A DNA stretch of 64,000 nt. Source: Mercurialis annua (lineage: Eukaryota; Streptophyta; Magnoliopsida; Malpighiales; Euphorbiaceae). This document shows, in pieces, positions 26,701 to 37,300 of the stretch. The notes under the pieces were generated by a model. That model made no database searches and was not told where the DNA came from. It saw only the letters and a program-made list of their open reading frames with translations. The number at the start of each line of letters is the position of its first letter. The first letter of the stretch is position 1. Both the position numbers and the translations under genes were made by a program. The stretch lies in NCBI RefSeq assembly GCF_937616625.2, contig NC_065576.1, positions 34,622,628-34,686,627 on the forward strand, written 5' to 3'.

Positions 26701-27564
26701 TATATGTATTTGTTCTTCTCGTGGTCTTGATTGCAACTTGATCTCGAGCATTTTACTTCCGTTACAGAGTTCTAGTCTATGTATACTCACACTTAAAAAA
26801 ACAAAACTCTTGAAAATTCTTCCACATAAAACGACTCATTTTGAAATTTATTTCAAAATTCCATTTAAATCTTAGCAAAATTGTGCACTAGGGTGATGAC
26901 GTCTCTCATCCCCAAAGAGTTGCCACATCTCACCTCTTCGTCTGAGCATAATGCATGTGATGCATGTCCTATTAATGCATGTCTTGATGTATGTAGTGAT
27001 GCATTTCTATCAATGTCGTGGCAATTATCAATGACTATTACGGGTCTAGGCACAATTATGTTTTCAAAATCGTTTAAACAAATAACTTTAAAAAGTTATA
27101 AACTTCGAGTTTTGCAAGTTCTGTAGACCATTAAACTCCATACCTGGCAAGTTCTCCCACTTCTGTAGCTTCATACTTTTCTTTTCATACACATCTTGAC
27201 GTCTCGATTAATCGACTTTCATAGCATCTCTCGCGTTATTTGATGCTAAGCACACATATATTTACTATCAAGTCACAGCCATAACAATTATATACTATTC
27301 ATAGGAGGCATTACATCCCCTAGAAGTTTCATCTAAATAGGCATATCATGCATGCCTATCCAATTGAAAACGAAATACGTGTATGTATCTTATATACACG
27401 TGTCACAAGAAGCAAACAAACGTCTCACAAGCCAATCAATCATACTTATTGCAAAGCAACCAATACAAATGACTTGGATCAGACAGAACTCAACTCTATA
27501 GCTGCAGTAGTTCCTAGGTCACTTAACCAACAAACGCATCTTAGCAGAGGTAACTGGACCAACT
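23792..27564 (-). other. E5 internal region, non-coding
   Basis: A T/C-rich plus strand with no recognisable gag or pol. The open frames at 25698-25955 and 26865-27053 match nothing known. It contains the three blocks shared with E1 at 26890-27060. Confidence 0.7.
26890..27060 (-). other. Conserved three-block segment shared with E1
   Basis: Blocks at 26890-26922, 26953-26982 and 27044-27060 match E1 8597-8629, 8653-8681 and 8772-8789. On the minus strand block 1 can be read in one frame as NSLGMRDVITL in both elements, but no long ORF surrounds it in E1. It lies about 660 bp from the E5 primer site, against about 2.25 kb in E1. Confidence 0.75.
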
Positions 27565-27576
27565 GCTCTAATACCA
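27565..27576 (-). other. E5 primer-binding site
   Basis: TGGTATTAGAGC on the minus strand lies four bases after the 5' LTR end. It is a tRNA-iMet-type site with one change. Confidence 0.87.
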
Positions 27577-27580
27577 CAAT

Positions 27581-30032
27581 TGTCACGACCCAAATTATTG
27601 AGCCGAGACCGACGCTAGGAAATGGCAGTGGTAACTCTAAAACCCGTAGCAAGTCTAAAACTACTAAAACATTTTCGCAAATAAAAACGTAATATCATAT
27701 ATAAAACGTTCTCAGAAAACTCTTTTAGATAATACAATTATAGATATTAAAATATTATATCAGAGTTTACATTCAAAATAAACTATTTGAAATCGATTCA
27801 CACATTTTATACTGACACCTATTGACTACTGCAGCTCTAGGAACTCGTACTTGTGCAAGTCAATCGACTTCTGGCACAACGAGGATGGTTTGTCTGATCC
27901 GACTTTGATTACCTGAAAACATCAATAATGAGGGGTCATTATTTGGAAAAATACTGAGTGAGTATGCAAATTAGTAATGGTAATATGAAAATATAACATC
28001 ACATACTCAAAGATATACAATTCAATACATAACATAAACAAACAACATAACATTCTCAAGCAATAGATCCGATCGAAACTCTAATCCTTGACAGGCTAAA
28101 CGTATAATATCAAATCAAATTGATCCAAATAGTCTGGCCCGGAAGTAACTCAACCACGTCAGCCGCGACCAACCTCTTAATTCCATGAGGTCCCCCATGT
28201 TGGGGACCTCTGGATAACACAACCGAGCTCAACCCACTAGATACGGGGCTCAGGTTACTTTAACCAAGTTCACTCTCGTGTCCACATTCATATCGTATGC
28301 GCATTTCATAATCTCAATGACAATCTAGAGACGCTAGACTCACTCAATTACTGGTGATCACACAGCCTATTGACATCCAATAGGTAGTTAGTTTCTTCGG
28401 ATCGCAAACTAAATTCATGTATTCAAAGCAATGAATAAAACATCATTCATATAATCAGACCAATCAAACATAGCAATATCTTATACGAACAAGTCATATA
28501 AATGCGATGTGTTTGATAATAGTATTTGTAATATAAGAAATTAGCTTTTATAATAATACGCAAAAGTAAATTGCAACTCACATAAGCCGCTATCCAAAAT
28601 TGCATTACCCCAATCAATCACGTAGGTTCCATGCGTCATTCGATCTCGTAGCTATCCCAGCTCGTCGGCCTGGTACCTTGTCGGTACGTCAGTCACCTAT
28701 TCAACTTACGTGTACGTTTAATTCATAAACGTAGACTTAGTACCAAAATCCTAAGTTATAAACTTAGGTTAACATGATCTTATTCTAGATACGTCTTTTA
28801 ATTTTGATCGTGTTCTAATACCTAGTCGAGATACTTGTTATATCTCTTGTTAATCGATTTCCATTCATAGGTTCCTTATATCTCGAAACCCTAATCGAAC
28901 ACGTCATGTTCGATATCTAATTTTTTGTTTTTGGGGTCCGAATTTCCTTTTCAATGTACGACACTTTAAAAGTCGGAAACTAGGTCGTAACGGGACGAAA
29001 AATGCCTTCAACGGACATGTCGTTGGTTGTGCGAGCGCACAATAGGCTGTGTGCATTCGCACACATAGGTGTGCGCTCGCACACCTTCGTGTGTGATCGC
29101 ACACAATTGTGTGCGTTCGCACAGACCTGGAATTCACTTTCGGGCCGCTCCAACGTGCTCCATCATGCGTAAAACGTTTGCTCCAATAAAACCCAAGTCT
29201 TAGCTTTCTGAAAACATCAAAATGATAATAGAAACGCGATTACGATTCATTCAGTTCGTTTAAAAACGAAACAGCCCTTATTCACTAATTCCCGCATCAA
29301 AAACGTCGAGCTTACCTTTTTTAAGCTCAAAGATGGTAGAGGATTGAATCCCGAACAAATCGATATAAAGAACGTGCGATTTGGACGAGAAACGGCGAAA
29401 CGGCGGCGGATCGAAATCGATCACAATTTTCTCCTTCTCTAATACGTTTCTCACTTCTATAGCCTTCTTTTTCTTCTTTCATTTCTTATTCATATGATCA
29501 TATATATTGATTAAAAGGTCATTTTGGTCCCTCATCTCTTAAACTTAAACCATTTCTATTTTAAACTTTCTATTTTAACCAAATGGTTAATTATCCGCTT
29601 TAACTCAATTACTTACGTATTTTTTTATATCTAAATAAATAATACTAACCAAAAATTATTATTTTCCATTACTAATCTTCTAATTTCTATCCTCGAGGCT
29701 CAATTAGCTAATTTACACTTTGGTCGTTGAACTGTTCAAAAGTTGCAATTTAGCCCAAAACGTATCCGCGTCCAAATTTTAAACAGTCTCCGATTGACTT
29801 GAACCTTTTACCATAGATACTTTAAAATATTTCGCGGATTTTTGAGAAGTAATTATCAAGTCGGGATTTATAATTTATTTTATATGAATTTTCTCAGCTA
29901 TTTCCTTAAATTCCGTTAAACAGCTTAATATAAATTATTATGAATTTCCTGATATATTAAATTAAATCTATCTTGATTTAATTTGTCGGAATTTACGACA
30001 CGTGGCACGATAAAATTATTCGGGGTATTACA
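27581..30032 (-). repeat. E5 5' LTR, complete
   Basis: 2452 bp. The plus-strand left end TGTCACGACCCAAATTATTG carries the module shared with the other LTRs (GAGCCGAGACCGACGCTAGG, then ACCCGTAGCAAG). It includes a hairpin array at 29028-29123. Confidence 0.88.
29028..29123. repeat. Array of five TGTGCG..CGCACA hairpins in the E5 LTR
   Basis: Inverted repeats at 29028-29041 (TGTGCG/CGCACA), 29048-29065 (TGTGTGC/GCACACA), 29067-29086 (AGGTGTGCG/CGCACACCT), 29089-29104 (one mismatch) and 29110-29123 (TGTGCG/CGCACA). Spacing is about 20 bp and loops are 2-4 nt. Arm length and sequence vary while pairing is kept. Confidence 0.88.
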
Positions 30033-31203
30033 ACCGGGCTAAGTCCTGAACGATGGTTAGTGAAGGCAGAAGGGCCGAGCCTGCTAATGAAGTAGAAGGG
30101 TTAGCCGTCTGGTGGCCTAGAAAGAGTTTGGCTAGGCTGTAAGCCAATGTTGTGTTCCTGGTTACAGACCTAGGGTTTGGTGAATTATTACAGAGATGGA
30201 TATCACAATTGTTGAAATGATATTATATGAGTTTTATAGATTTTGAGAATATTGAACATGCGTTCTTTGTTTCTGTTGATTACGATTGTAGATCGCTTAT
30301 AAGTGAATATTATTGTTACTCATGTCACAGCTAAAACCTTTGGTTGGGTGTGTATGGGAGGTAAAATGAAAATGAGTATGATTTAAGAATTAGAGATTTA
30401 TCCAGTCTTGTAATGGAGTAAAAGTATATGTATATGAAAGGATTGTGTTTGCATAAAACGTTTTCAAAACGCGATGCTATTTTGATAATAGGGTATGTAA
30501 CGTATAACTCACTCAGTTTCGACTGACCCCCGAACAGTGTTTGGTGCAGGTGTCTAGTTTTGGTAATCCAGACTTTATTCTTGTTCCAGAAGTCTGAAAT
30601 ATGTACGAGATCAGTGATGTTGCAATAGGATCAAGTCCTAGTCTGTATGGATAATTGTAAAACGGTTTTTTTATATGTGCAAACTCTGATATTTATGTTA
30701 TTTGAAATTCGTTGTTTAAACCGTTTGTTTTTATGTTGGAACGGGCTGTGCTTGGATGTGAGACATCTGGTAAGACCCAGGTTCTTATGATACGTTTTCA
30801 TGATTTGATTTAGACGTATGAATACATCAAGCTTGAGAAGCTTTTATGAAAATATTTTTGGTATGAAAAATTTGTGTATGTTTGTATGGTTTGGTTTCTC
30901 GCATTGATTGCAAAAATAAATTTATATGTGTTTTTAAAAGGCTTGCTACGGGTTTTGGAACAACCATTCGCATTCCCTAGCGTCAATCGCGACTCGTGAT
31001 TTCGGGTTGTGACAGAAACGCCACTATGAATCGTATAGATTGAAGAGTATATACATTGATATGTTTGCTTCCGTTTGTATAGTAACTAAACATTTGATTA
31101 TTTGCAAAAAAATTATAGCGATTTCTAGGCTTGTTACGGTTTTCGGAGCTAGCACTCCCATTCCCTAGTGCCGGTCTCGGCTCAATATATTTGGGTCGTG
31201 AAA

Positions 31204-33105
31204 GCCGGTTTGCACCACTTGACTCTTCCGTCTTCCTTTACTGTTGATTCGGCACGTAAATCGGCTCTGCCTGCATTAGTAACCCGCTATGCAGCAAGTT
31301 AATGGCCTGCATTATTCACTACAAAAGAAACAGTACCTTTGTTCTATGTACAAACAACAGCATTCCTATTTAACCAAAGGTTCCAGCAGATCATCATTAC
31401 CAAACATGCATCCTTATCCTTCAACAAGTTCAACCACGACGAAACCCAATTAATAAACGAGTTCCCTACAACTGAAACAATTTCTTTTACAGAGACGTCC
31501 CAAACTTCAATGGCGAACCAATAATCTTGGAAAAGGTGAATAAGACATTTGGTAGCTGCTCCACAAATATGGAAATCCGCGTTAATAAAAACTCTCTGAC
31601 TAGCTAAGGCATCCACTGTTGGTAAATATCCTGAACACGCTCTCCACATAAAATTCCTCACATGCAAAGGAATTTTCAGCTTCCAAATCTTCTCCCAAAT
31701 GAAAGTATTAAAAATATTAAACTCACCTCGCAAAGCTCGATAACAACTTTTAACTAAAAAATTCCCTCGAGGCTCATGAACCCAAAACCAACTGTCATTG
31801 GAACTTATGTTGCTCACAGGAACCAGATAATACGAGCAGCATTTTGGGGACTGAACACATCATAAATCAAGCCCACGTCCCAGCTTCTGTCATTAATCTC
31901 CATTAAGTTGTTCACGCACGCATCACTGAACTTTGGCGGTTTAGGATCAGCGAGAAAACCATTGGTAGCATCACAAAGCCAAGGGTCATCCCAAATTCTA
32001 GTGTTCTTGCCATCCTTGATCCTTGTTCTAGCACCACGAATCATAACATCTTGGGTTTCCATCAAATTACGCCAAATATAACTTTGATTGGAACCCATCT
32101 TGGCTTCAAGAAAAGACGTATGTGGGTAATACTTTGCTTTAAGTAACCTTGACATCATAGACTTTGTCACACTAATCAACCTCAAAGATTGTCTAACTAA
32201 CACTGCAATATTAAAATCTCTCAATTTCTTAAAGCACAATCCTCTAAACTTTTTCAGAATACACAATTTGTACCATCTCGCCCAATTAATGCCTTTCTTA
32301 TCGACTTGATTTCTATCCCTACCAAAAGGAATTCATCATACGCTCTAACTCATCAAATAAGCTAACCGGTAAAAGAAAGTTGTTCATGACATAGTTTGGT
32401 AACGATTGAGCAACGGTTTTTATAAGAATCTCTTTATCTCCTCGTGACAAGAAGTTTGCGTTCCATCCCTTCACTTTCTGCCAAACACGCTGCGAAATAT
32501 AGTTGAAAATCTTCTTTTTATTTCTGCCTATTAAAGACGGAAAACCCATATATTAAACTTGATTTTCCACCACCTCGACATTCATATTAGCTGCTATATT
32601 TTGTCTATCTTCCTGTGCAACATTGCAGCTGAACATATTGTTAGATTTGTTCAAATTAACAAGTTGCCCAGAAATCACTTCAGACTCCTCAAGGACGTGC
32701 TTTACTTCCTCCATCCCCACCTTATTAGCCTGAAAAAAAGATAGTAATCATCCGCGAAAAAAAGATGATTAATAGGCTTTGTTCCTCGACAAACTGAAAT
32801 CCCATATAGACGACCCAAGCTCACACTTCTGTTCAGCAAACAACTCAGCCCCTCCGCACACATAATAAACAAATATGGTCCCTTTGTCTGATGCCTCGAC
32901 TCGGAACAATGGCCTCCATATTAAAACTATCACAAATACTAGTATAGAGCACCAATGAAACACAAGACATAATAAGATTTACCCAATGTGGATTAAAACC
33001 CATTTTAGTCATCGTGCTTTTAATGAAGCTCCATTTAAGCCTATCGTAGGCTTTGCTCATGTCAATTTTTAGTGCCACTGCACCATTCATTCCCCATATT
33101 TTTTG
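31204..33105 (-). pseudogene. LINE (L1-type) ORF2: RT to zinc-binding domain, broken
   Basis: On the minus strand it starts inside RT at about 33090 (ALKIDMSKAYDRLKWSF). The catalytic FADD is at 32747-32758, the RT end and thumb (GWNANFLSRGDKEILIKTVA) at 32319-32549, then KAKYYPHTSFLEAKMGSNQS (about 32100) and the zf-RVT part (IPLHVRNFMWRACSGYLPT) at 31344-31817. At least four frame breaks or stops separate these pieces. The endonuclease and the first part of RT are missing, so the copy is 5' truncated near 33105. The RNase H end is at 17011-17486 beyond the nested LTR insertion. Confidence 0.85.
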
Positions 33106-34000
33106 TCGTAAGTAATGGCCAATTTTTGGATTACTGTATTTTTTTTAGCAATAAATAATTTATTTAATTTTAATTTTTGAAGATCTAGTTTATGAAAAAT
33201 GGCGGTTATCGTTTTGTTTCAAATGCTCTTGGGTTGCTTTGTGGGTTTGCAAACAAACCGAACGAGACTAAATTAACTTAAAATATTCTGATTTGGCTAA
33301 ATTAGATTTTTAAATAATTTTGGTCGATTTGGATGAATCGGCGGCTTACTAGTTTAGTCTAGTTCTTTGTCAACCGGTTCTGACGATTTGATCTAGTTTA
33401 ATCAGTTTGCTCGGATTTCCAATTCGTTGAGGTGATTTGGATTGGAAAGCTTTCAGGTTAGCGGTTCAACTGATTTTTAAATGACTTTTTTAGATGATTT
33501 ACGGGCTTAGCCCAAATTAATTAGAAAAATACTACCCTAGGTTTGAAAGTTGAAATTTGTCATTCCTTCTCCCTATTTTCGATTTTTAACCTTTTTCATT
33601 TTAGTTTTTATACTTTCATAATTAAAAGATTACGGTTCCTTCTCCCTAAAAAATCAGCAGCCATTTTTCTCCTACTCTTAAGCAATCCTAACGCTCGTTT
33701 TCTTTTTCTCTACAAACAAGTTAATCTGAGACGGCGCTGGTTCAGAAGATAGAAGCTGATCTGAGATGACGCTTTCAAGAGAAGTGTTGCGACGGCGCCG
33801 ACAGGAATGTGCAAAGGAAATAGGTCGAGCCGGCGATGGTGTTGCAATCTCGCCGAATCTGGTCAGATCTGCTGAAAAGAGAGAAACATCGCCGGAGCTG
33901 GATTTGAAGTTGCCGTTTTGCCGAACAATTCAAAATCGGAGATAGAATCAATGTTTGAGTGTTGATTAATTCATTTATTGTTTTTGTTTTTTGTGAGCGA
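33106..34000. other. Intergenic; GC-richer block, no gene recognised
   Basis: About 33730-33950 is richer in CG (several GACGGCG and GCCGG) than its surroundings and resembles an exon or element fragment. The open frame 33543-33752 matches nothing I know. Confidence 0.35.
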
Positions 34001-34012
34001 TGGTGTTGATGT

Positions 34013-34440
34013 AATGGTGGTTCGATTTGTTGTATTGCACAGCATGTTGCACTCTAGGTGTTTGAAGAAATGCTTGTGAGAATTGTAATATTTTTTGGGT
34101 GTTGGGGTAACCAATGGTTAACATTGGGTAAACCGTTAGGTAACCTGTAATTTTTATTTTTGATATATCATTAATGAAATCGTTAGTAAACACAGTTGCT
34201 GAATTTTATGTTTTTGGTTCGATTTTTTTATGTTGCACAGCATGTTTGCACTCTAGGTGTTTGAAGAAATGCTTGTGAGAATAAAGTGATATATTTGGGT
34301 GTTGGGTAATCAATGGTTAACATCAGGTAAACCATTGGATAACTTGTAATAAATGTTATTTTGAATATATTATTAATAAAATCGTTGATTAATTGTTGTT
34401 GATTTTTATTTTTGTTGCTATTTAACCAATGGTGTACTAA
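34013..34440. repeat. ~205-bp tandem duplication with GGTTAAC motifs
   Basis: TTGCACTCTAGGTGTTTGAA and GAAATGCTTGTGAGAAT occur at about 34050 and again at about 34250, each followed by GGGTAA.CAATGGTTAACAT and GGTAAACC. The two copies are diverged. Confidence 0.75.
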
Positions 34441-34848
34441 AAGTACACCAATGACCTTTGTTTTTAATACATTGTTGGTTAACAAATGATTAACTAATGG
34501 TTAATCAATAATTTTAGATTTAAAAAAAAGACGATTTAGGTTTTATTTGTCGGTTGCTCTTGCGGTGATGAAGGCGTAGGGGTTTATAATAGAATTTTTA
34601 ACTAGTTTAATAAAAATGGAGGTTTGAATTTGTAATAATTTTGTTTGTTGGTTAACCGTGTTAGTATACCGCTGGGTAACCAAAATCGTATTCCTGAGAT
34701 TAAATAAAATATTTTTGAGAATAATAAAAGTTATTTTTGCAAAAAAAAATATAGATTGTATTTTCTTAAAAAAAAATGAGGTAGTATTTTTAAAAATATT
34801 TTTTTTTGATATTTATCTAAAAAATCCTTTTTAAAATACTGATTTGAG

Positions 34849-35035
34849 CTTTTTAATGGAAACTTTGACTATATAAAAGAAGAAGTCCATTTTATTTTAG
34901 AGAAGCACATGCCTAGTGTTAAATTTATCAATTATTTGACTAACTCTATTAGTTTTAGCTTTTGTATGGAAAACATTGACTGTAAAGAAAGTCCACTTTT
35001 ATTTTGAAGATGCACATGCCTATGTTAAATTATTA
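34849..35035. repeat. ~110-bp tandem duplication
   Basis: The pattern TGGAAA..TTGACT..A, then AAGTCCA.TTTTATTTT, then GCACATGCCTA, GTTAAATT is found at about 34857 and again at about 34967. Confidence 0.6.
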
Positions 35036-35242
35036 ATTATTATTTTTTTAAAATAATAATAATTAATAATGGAATTACAACATTCACTTGAATTGTTGTT
35101 TGGTATGAGCTATTAAATTTTGCAGAAACCAATTAATCCCTATTCAAAATTGCTGCCTAGGGGCCCGATCAGTAGATAGTGAATTATTTATTATATATCT
35201 ATATATTTCAAACATTTAAAATTATATATCTATGTTTCTAAA

Positions 35243-35445
35243 CGAAACGGAGGTCGGGATAGTATAATTTAGATATTTTTGTACTTATTTAAAACACGAT
35301 CATATGTTTATACTTTATTATTTGAAATTTACACCAAATCATACGAAAAGGAGGTTGGGATAGTATAATTTAGATATTTTTGTGCTTATTTAATAAACAC
35401 GATCATATGTTTATACTTTATTATTTCAAATTTACACCAACTCAT
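35243..35445. repeat. 101-bp tandem duplication
   Basis: CGAAA.GGAGGT.GGGATAG at 35243 recurs at 35344. Both copies contain ACACGATCATATGTTTATAC. A few differences separate the copies. It lies about 320 bp downstream of the AIR12-like stop. Confidence 0.85.
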
Positions 35446-35764
35446 GTGGAATACATTTATGTGGGCATCATTAATTCTCAATAGAAACAAAACCCAATGA
35501 GACAGCTACAGAAAAAAGGATCAAACAAAAACACCTTAAAATCACTACCGCTACTTTATTAGTAACATATGGCTATGAAACTAGTAAGAGAATCCCAATA
35601 TCATCAATCAAACCCAACTATATATCATATGAAAAAAATAGCAAAAAAGAAGAAAAAATTCACTAAAACATGGCAATAAATTATTAAATTATTCTCAATT
35701 TTTCAACTACAACAAGAACAGTATTAAAAATAAAATAAAAATGATCTAAAACTGAATCTCAAAA

Positions 35765-36463
35765 TCACCAAAAACTTATAAAAAAAGCAACAACAAACAG
35801 CAATCCAACTTGATAACCCTTTTTCAATTCTTGAACCCTAAAACCAGAGCCAGTGCTATTACTATTAGCAGTAGTAGTACCAGTTTTATTAACAGCAACC
35901 AAATTAATCGTAGCCTTAGAATTCAAATTAGACGGACCAAATTCATGCTTCTTAGGGAACCCATTACTCACAGAAGAACCCACCTGCCAAATCTGGTTCA
36001 TCTTCTCCAAACTCTCCGGCACTTTAACCTTCGCAAATATCACATAATCCCCATTCATGGACTCTCCACTCACGTCCCAAACCTCAACTCCAAGCGTCGT
36101 CGTTTCGAGGATCTCACTGTATGATTTTAGGTTAAATTTCTTGACAATCACGGCACCGCTGCTAGATTTCATTGCTACTAATGCTTGCCCGCCGATCATG
36201 CCCGTTCCGTTGAGGTTAACGCCCCATGCTGCCCATCCGTCGGGCTTCGCCGGCTTTGCGGTGAAAGCGATTGACAGAGAGGAGTTTGATGCGTTGTAGG
36301 TGTAGTGTAGTGTGGCGTTGAGGGTCGGTAGGTCACTGCAGTTGGCGTATTGGTTGGTGGTGTTGAGTTTTTGTGATGCGCAGATTTGTGAGTGCGCCGG
36401 TGAGATTAGTAATGTCACCGTTAAAGAGAGGGTGAGAATGAGAATTGATGAGAGAGATGCCAT
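35765..36463 (-). CDS. AIR12: AIR12-like DOMON-domain protein, GPI-anchored apoplastic cytochrome b
   Basis: A single exon of 232 residues with start context AACAATGGC and a TGA stop. Residues 1-25 form a signal peptide (hydrophobic core, then SPAHS before Q26). A DOMON domain spans roughly 45-180. The C-terminus is a hydrophobic tail (about 218-232) after a Ser/Gly/Asn-rich stretch, as expected for a GPI anchor. Eight N-glycosylation sites (N34, N41, N49, N57, N60, N85, N192, N202) fit an apoplastic protein. In Arabidopsis AIR12 the heme is held by Met91 and His175; here Met89 (GTGMIGG) and His173 (KKHEFG) lie in the matching positions. No cytochrome b561 domain follows, which separates it from CYB561-DOMON proteins. 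Family members are ascorbate-reducible b-type cytochromes at the plasma membrane and are auxin-responsive. This copy looks intact. Confidence 0.9.
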   Translation of the reverse strand: MASLSSILILTLSLTVTLLISPAHSQICASQKLNTTNQYANCSDLPTLNATLHYTYNASNSSLSIAFTAKPAKPDGWAAWGVNLNGTGMIGGQALVAMKSSSGAVIVKKFNLKSYSEILETTTLGVEVWDVSGESMNGDYVIFAKVKVPESLEKMNQIWQVGSSVSNGFPKKHEFGPSNLNSKATINLVAVNKTGTTTANSNSTGSGFRVQELKKGYQVGLLFVVAFFISFW

Positions 36464-36527
36464 TGTTGAAAGTGGAGGGTGAGGAATAGGATAGTGCTAT
36501 AAAATGTAGATATGGAGGAGAAGACAA

Positions 36528-36533
36528 TATATA
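36528..36533 (-). promoter_or_regulatory. Probable TATA box of the AIR12-like gene
   Basis: CTATATATTG on the minus strand, 65 bp before the ATG, would place the transcript start about 35 bp before the ATG. It is the only TATA-like motif close enough. Confidence 0.55.
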
Positions 36534-36539
36534 GAGAAT

Positions 36540-37300
36540 AATGGGAAATGGATTATTACTAGATTAACCTTAGACTCACTTTTTTTGACAATTAAGTCCA
36601 TATTATTTCAAATCTAGTGGATTATGTCCCTGTCTAATTAACTTAATTTTGCTTTTTCTTTGATGTTCCACTCTAATTAAAAACTTCTATTTATAGGAGT
36701 TTTTTGACTTGATTTTCTCTATTTTATTCTCTTCAATATTTTTGGAAACTTTTCTTTGTTAAAATGTAAATATAAATTTAGAATATATTTTATTTATTGG
36801 ATTATTGTAAATAATATACATAAAATGTTTTATCAACTGAATTGGAAAACAATATTATTCACCAATTATAGTGGTGGGAATATAAAATTTATTCATTTGG
36901 AGGTATATAAGATGACTAGATAAGGAGTGACTCATTGTATAAAAGAAAAATTGCTTAAATTGAAATAAGTTTCAGATTTCATACCATTTAAGCAAAGAAG
37001 TTTGCATTTCAATTAACCTTTTTTATGGAATTGTGGTTGATTTTAGCAATTGACTTTTCTTCTTATATACTACATCTCGAATTCAAACTATAAAATCTCA
37101 AATATATGTTTTATAGAATATTTATTCTTTTCTTTTTTTAGTTTTCCCAAGCTGCTATAAAGTATAAACTAGTATTAATTTTTTTTGAATTTATTGTTAT
37201 CATTCGCTTTTGAATCAAAGTTACAGATTCACTGACTTATGATATCTTAGACTTATTTATAATTTTGTTTAATTGATTTTAAATTTTTTTTTTGATAAAT
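36540..37300. other. AT-rich intergenic, upstream of the AIR12-like gene
   Basis: No gene, repeat or element border is recognised. Confidence 0.4.

Larger units (their letters stand above)
22873..30032 (-). mobile_element. E5: non-coding LTR retrotransposon nested in E4, 3' LTR truncated
   Basis: The right LTR (27581-30032) is full length and the left LTR keeps only about 906 bp (22873-23778). On the minus strand the order is 5' LTR, primer site, about 3.8 kb of non-coding interior, polypurine tract, 3' LTR. LTR starts are TGTAATACCCC and the complete LTR ends GTGACA. The shared LTR parts differ by roughly 6% by eye, so this is much older than E1. The target duplication is not visible on the left because that end is lost. 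It is the deepest level of the nest. Confidence 0.85.
20764..31014 (+). mobile_element. E4: LTR nested in E3, split by E5
   Basis: It starts TGTAATACCCCGATATTTG at 20764 and ends GGGTTGTGACA at 31014. The target duplication GAAAC is exact (20759-20763 and 31015-31019). Its own DNA is about 20764-22872 and 30033-31014, roughly 3.1 kb. Its last ~80 bp have the shared module (GCTTGCTACGGGTTTT, then CCCTAGCGTCAATCGCGACTC). No interior remains, so it is a solo LTR. Confidence 0.85.
17487..31203 (+). mobile_element. E3: solo LTR in the LINE, split by E2 and E4
   Basis: It starts TGTAATACCCC at 17487 and ends GGGTCGTGAAA at 31203, where GTGACA would be expected. The 5-bp target duplication GCCGG is exact (17482-17486 and 31204-31208). 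Its own DNA is 17487-17844, 19080-20763 and 31015-31203, about 2.2 kb in total. No second LTR, primer site or interior remains, so it is a solo LTR left by unequal recombination. Confidence 0.85.

Noticed and set aside
33730..33950. CG-richer block as an exon of a host gene
   Set aside because: No reading frame longer than about 70 codons and no splice signals that link it to anything.
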